DNA from: Oceanobacillus manasiensis
Lineage (GTDB): Bacteria; Bacillota; Bacilli; Bacillales; Amphibacillaceae
Reading direction: 5' to 3'
NCBI RefSeq assembly: GCF_000724085.1
Contig: NZ_CCDL010000001.1
Span: 124,001 to 188,000 of the forward strand
DNA length: 64,000 nucleotides
Shown here: positions 62,718 through 64,000 of the stretch, piece by piece
Position numbering within the stretch: the stretch's first letter is position 1
Layout of the letters: the number at the start of each line of letters is the position of its first letter
The notes under the pieces: generated by a model
Database searches by the model: none
What the model saw: only the letters and a program-made list of their open reading frames with translations
Told to the model about the DNA's origin: nothing
Translations under genes and position numbers: made by a program

Positions 62718-64000
62718 AGCGTATGTTCTATTGGCATTATACACACAATATTGGTTTTTCCCCTTCTCTTTGGAAGCGTATAATGCTATATCCGCTTTTT
62801 TATATAATGTTTCAATGTCGATTCCATCATGTGGCGTCATACTTATGCCCATACTAGCAGTCAGAGAAATACCGCTTTCACTTTTCACGGATTGAAATAA
62901 ATTGGTTATTGATCGTAGCAGCTTTTCCGCAACGTTGCTAGCCTCTTCCACATTGGTATTAGGCAAAACAATGATAAATTCATCGCCTCCCATGCGAACA
63001 GCAGTGTCTCCCTTACGACAATTCCGCTCTATACAAGCCGCTAGCTCAATTAATAGCTCATCCCCTTTGTCATGCCCCAAAACGTCATTCACTTTTTTAA
63101 AATGATCTAAATCTATCATGATCAAGGCAGTTTCCTGCTGATCCTTTATTTTTCTCTCCATAATTTCTTCAAAAGCAGTGCGATTTTTCAACCCAGTCAA
63201 CTGATCGTGAAAAGCCATATACATTGGCCTTGCCACCCATTTAGAAATAAGTATAGCAAGAATAATGGTCACCACAAATACGATCGCTAGCTGCCAAAGG
63301 AAGATTGTTCGTGTCCTATCCAATATTGCACCTAATCCATCATGATTATAGCTAATCTCGACTACCCGATTAGTGGAAATACCCTGTGTATTATCTGCGG
63401 AATAATAAAGGTACCGGTACAGTGCTGGATTTCCGTCCACTTCTTCAGCCTCTGCGGAACTTTTCGAACGAATGGATCGATTAAATGCATCCTGTCTCTC
63501 ATCTGTAAGGTAATTTTCCTCTGTAGGCTCCCCTAGTTTAAAACCATCTACATTTAATATATTGATTTCGTTAATCAACTCATACTTATTCTCTAATTCC
63601 TTTATTACATTAAGAAAATTAAACTCATTAAATATACGTTTATCAGCTAAGGAATAACCCAATTCAATGATATACTTCTTGTCTGGTGTCGGCATATAAC
63701 TGAACTTTTTAATTTCCCCTGTTTTTTGTTGAACGTCCAACCCATCCACAGTAAATTCGCCAGCCTGTCTTCGCTCGTCTAATAAACTAGAAAAATCACT
63801 ACAGCATTCAGCGAAGTCTAGCCCTTGATCTTCTGTAAAACTAGTATGTATGATGACATTTTGATCGTTGATAATGTAGACATCCATTCCTATTTCTTCT
63901 TTTATGTTAGCAAAATTCCAATTCTCGAAAGAAGGATCAGAATTATAGCGTTCCATCAACTCTTCTGTTCGTTCTTTCATTTCCTCTGTCGTATCCTGAT
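62712..64000 (-). CDS. Membrane diguanylate cyclase, partial at its N-terminus
   Basis: About 430 codons visible; the frame stays open to the window edge (residues QDTTEE precede the first Met at 63980), so the true start is outside. Residues up to about 225 of the visible part are an extracytoplasmic sensor-type domain, a membrane segment follows (WQLAIVFVVTIILAILIS), then a GGDEF domain with AFHDQLTGLKNR, signature RMGGDEF and inhibitory site RKGD five residues before it. It should make c-di-GMP with product inhibition. Confidence 0.92.
   Translation of the reverse strand, partial: QDTTEEMKERTEELMERYNSDPSFENWNFANIKEEIGMDVYIINDQNVIIHTSFTEDQGLDFAECCSDFSSLLDERRQAGEFTVDGLDVQQKTGEIKKFSYMPTPDKKYIIELGYSLADKRIFNEFNFLNVIKELENKYELINEINILNVDGFKLGEPTEENYLTDERQDAFNRSIRSKSSAEAEEVDGNPALYRYLYYSADNTQGISTNRVVEISYNHDGLGAILDRTRTIFLWQLAIVFVVTIILAILISKWVARPMYMAFHDQLTGLKNRTAFEEIMERKIKDQQETALIMIDLDHFKKVNDVLGHDKGDELLIELAACIERNCRKGDTAVRMGGDEFIIVLPNTNVEEASNVAEKLLRSITNLFQSVKSESGISLTASMGISMTPHDGIDIETLYKKADIALYASKEKGKNQYCVYNANRTYAK

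Overview
The window looks like the chromosome of a low-GC, endospore-forming member of the Bacillaceae. It has spore-coat type genes, a YfhD-type small protein, tandem T-box leaders, a TPP riboswitch, strong Shine-Dalgarno sites, frequent TTG/GTG starts and two BCCT osmolyte carriers. The osmolyte carriers and general gene content suggest a halotolerant Oceanobacillus/Virgibacillus-like genus; the species cannot be fixed from sequence reading alone. I see no prophage, CRISPR array or intact insertion sequence. The mobile component is limited to short interspersed palindromic elements.

Layout. 1-3.0 kb: end of a fructose operon (DeoR-type regulator, fruK, fruA). 3.1-6.5 kb: a lone PTS EIIC-like membrane protein, a nitroreductase with a Fur-box-like site over its start point, a small membrane protein and ddl. 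6.6-14.0 kb: a complete tryptophan operon trpEGDCFBA behind two consecutive tRNA-Trp T-box leaders; it is followed by a 52-bp tandem array that reads as four consecutive intrinsic-terminator hairpins. 14-18 kb: SHOCT protein, AraC-GyrI regulator, two spore-coat/exosporium-type genes and a thioredoxin-like protein. 17.9-21.2 kb: GntR(YtrA-type)/ABC operon with three copies of a palindromic operator at its promoter. 21.3-27.3 kb: exoA preceded by a 154-nt structured repeat, metallo-hydrolase, lipoprotein esterase, TctA-like permease pair, YfhD and YueI-type genes. 27.5-32.2 kb: two divergent zinc-ribbon membrane proteins and a BCCT carrier interrupted by a single in-frame TGA at a conserved Trp. 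32.4-35.3 kb: ABC/LytTR/DUF3021 operon. 35.4-43 kb: PfpI-type protein, acetoacetyl-CoA synthetase under a cre-containing promoter, M42 peptidase, yhdT-panF and a peptide transporter. 43-47 kb: a 1226-residue wall-anchored nuclease/5'-nucleotidase and tRNA-Ala. 47-52.3 kb: prolyl oligopeptidase and an ABC exporter with a LytTR regulator fused to a degenerate ABC ATPase. 52.4-57.3 kb: zinc alcohol dehydrogenase and a TPP-riboswitch-controlled thiamine salvage operon (thiW-tenA-thiD-thiM-thiE). 57.4-64 kb: MerR-TipAS regulator, Gly-rich coat-like protein, a second BCCT carrier, a squalene/phytoene-synthase-like protein, a second copy of the 154-nt motif upstream of an AhpD-like gene, and a truncated membrane diguanylate cyclase.

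How the genes work together. Several units are self-contained: fructose uptake and phosphorylation, tryptophan synthesis under tRNA-Trp sensing, thiazole/HMP salvage under TPP sensing, pantothenate uptake, and two ABC-LytTR modules that probably answer to membrane or antimicrobial stress. The most unusual items are the duplicated 154-nt RNA-like motif, the pseudo-ATPase/LytTR fusion, the tandem terminators after trpA, the paired T-boxes with different T-box variable bases, the three-operator GntR promoter, and the TGA-interrupted BCCT gene.
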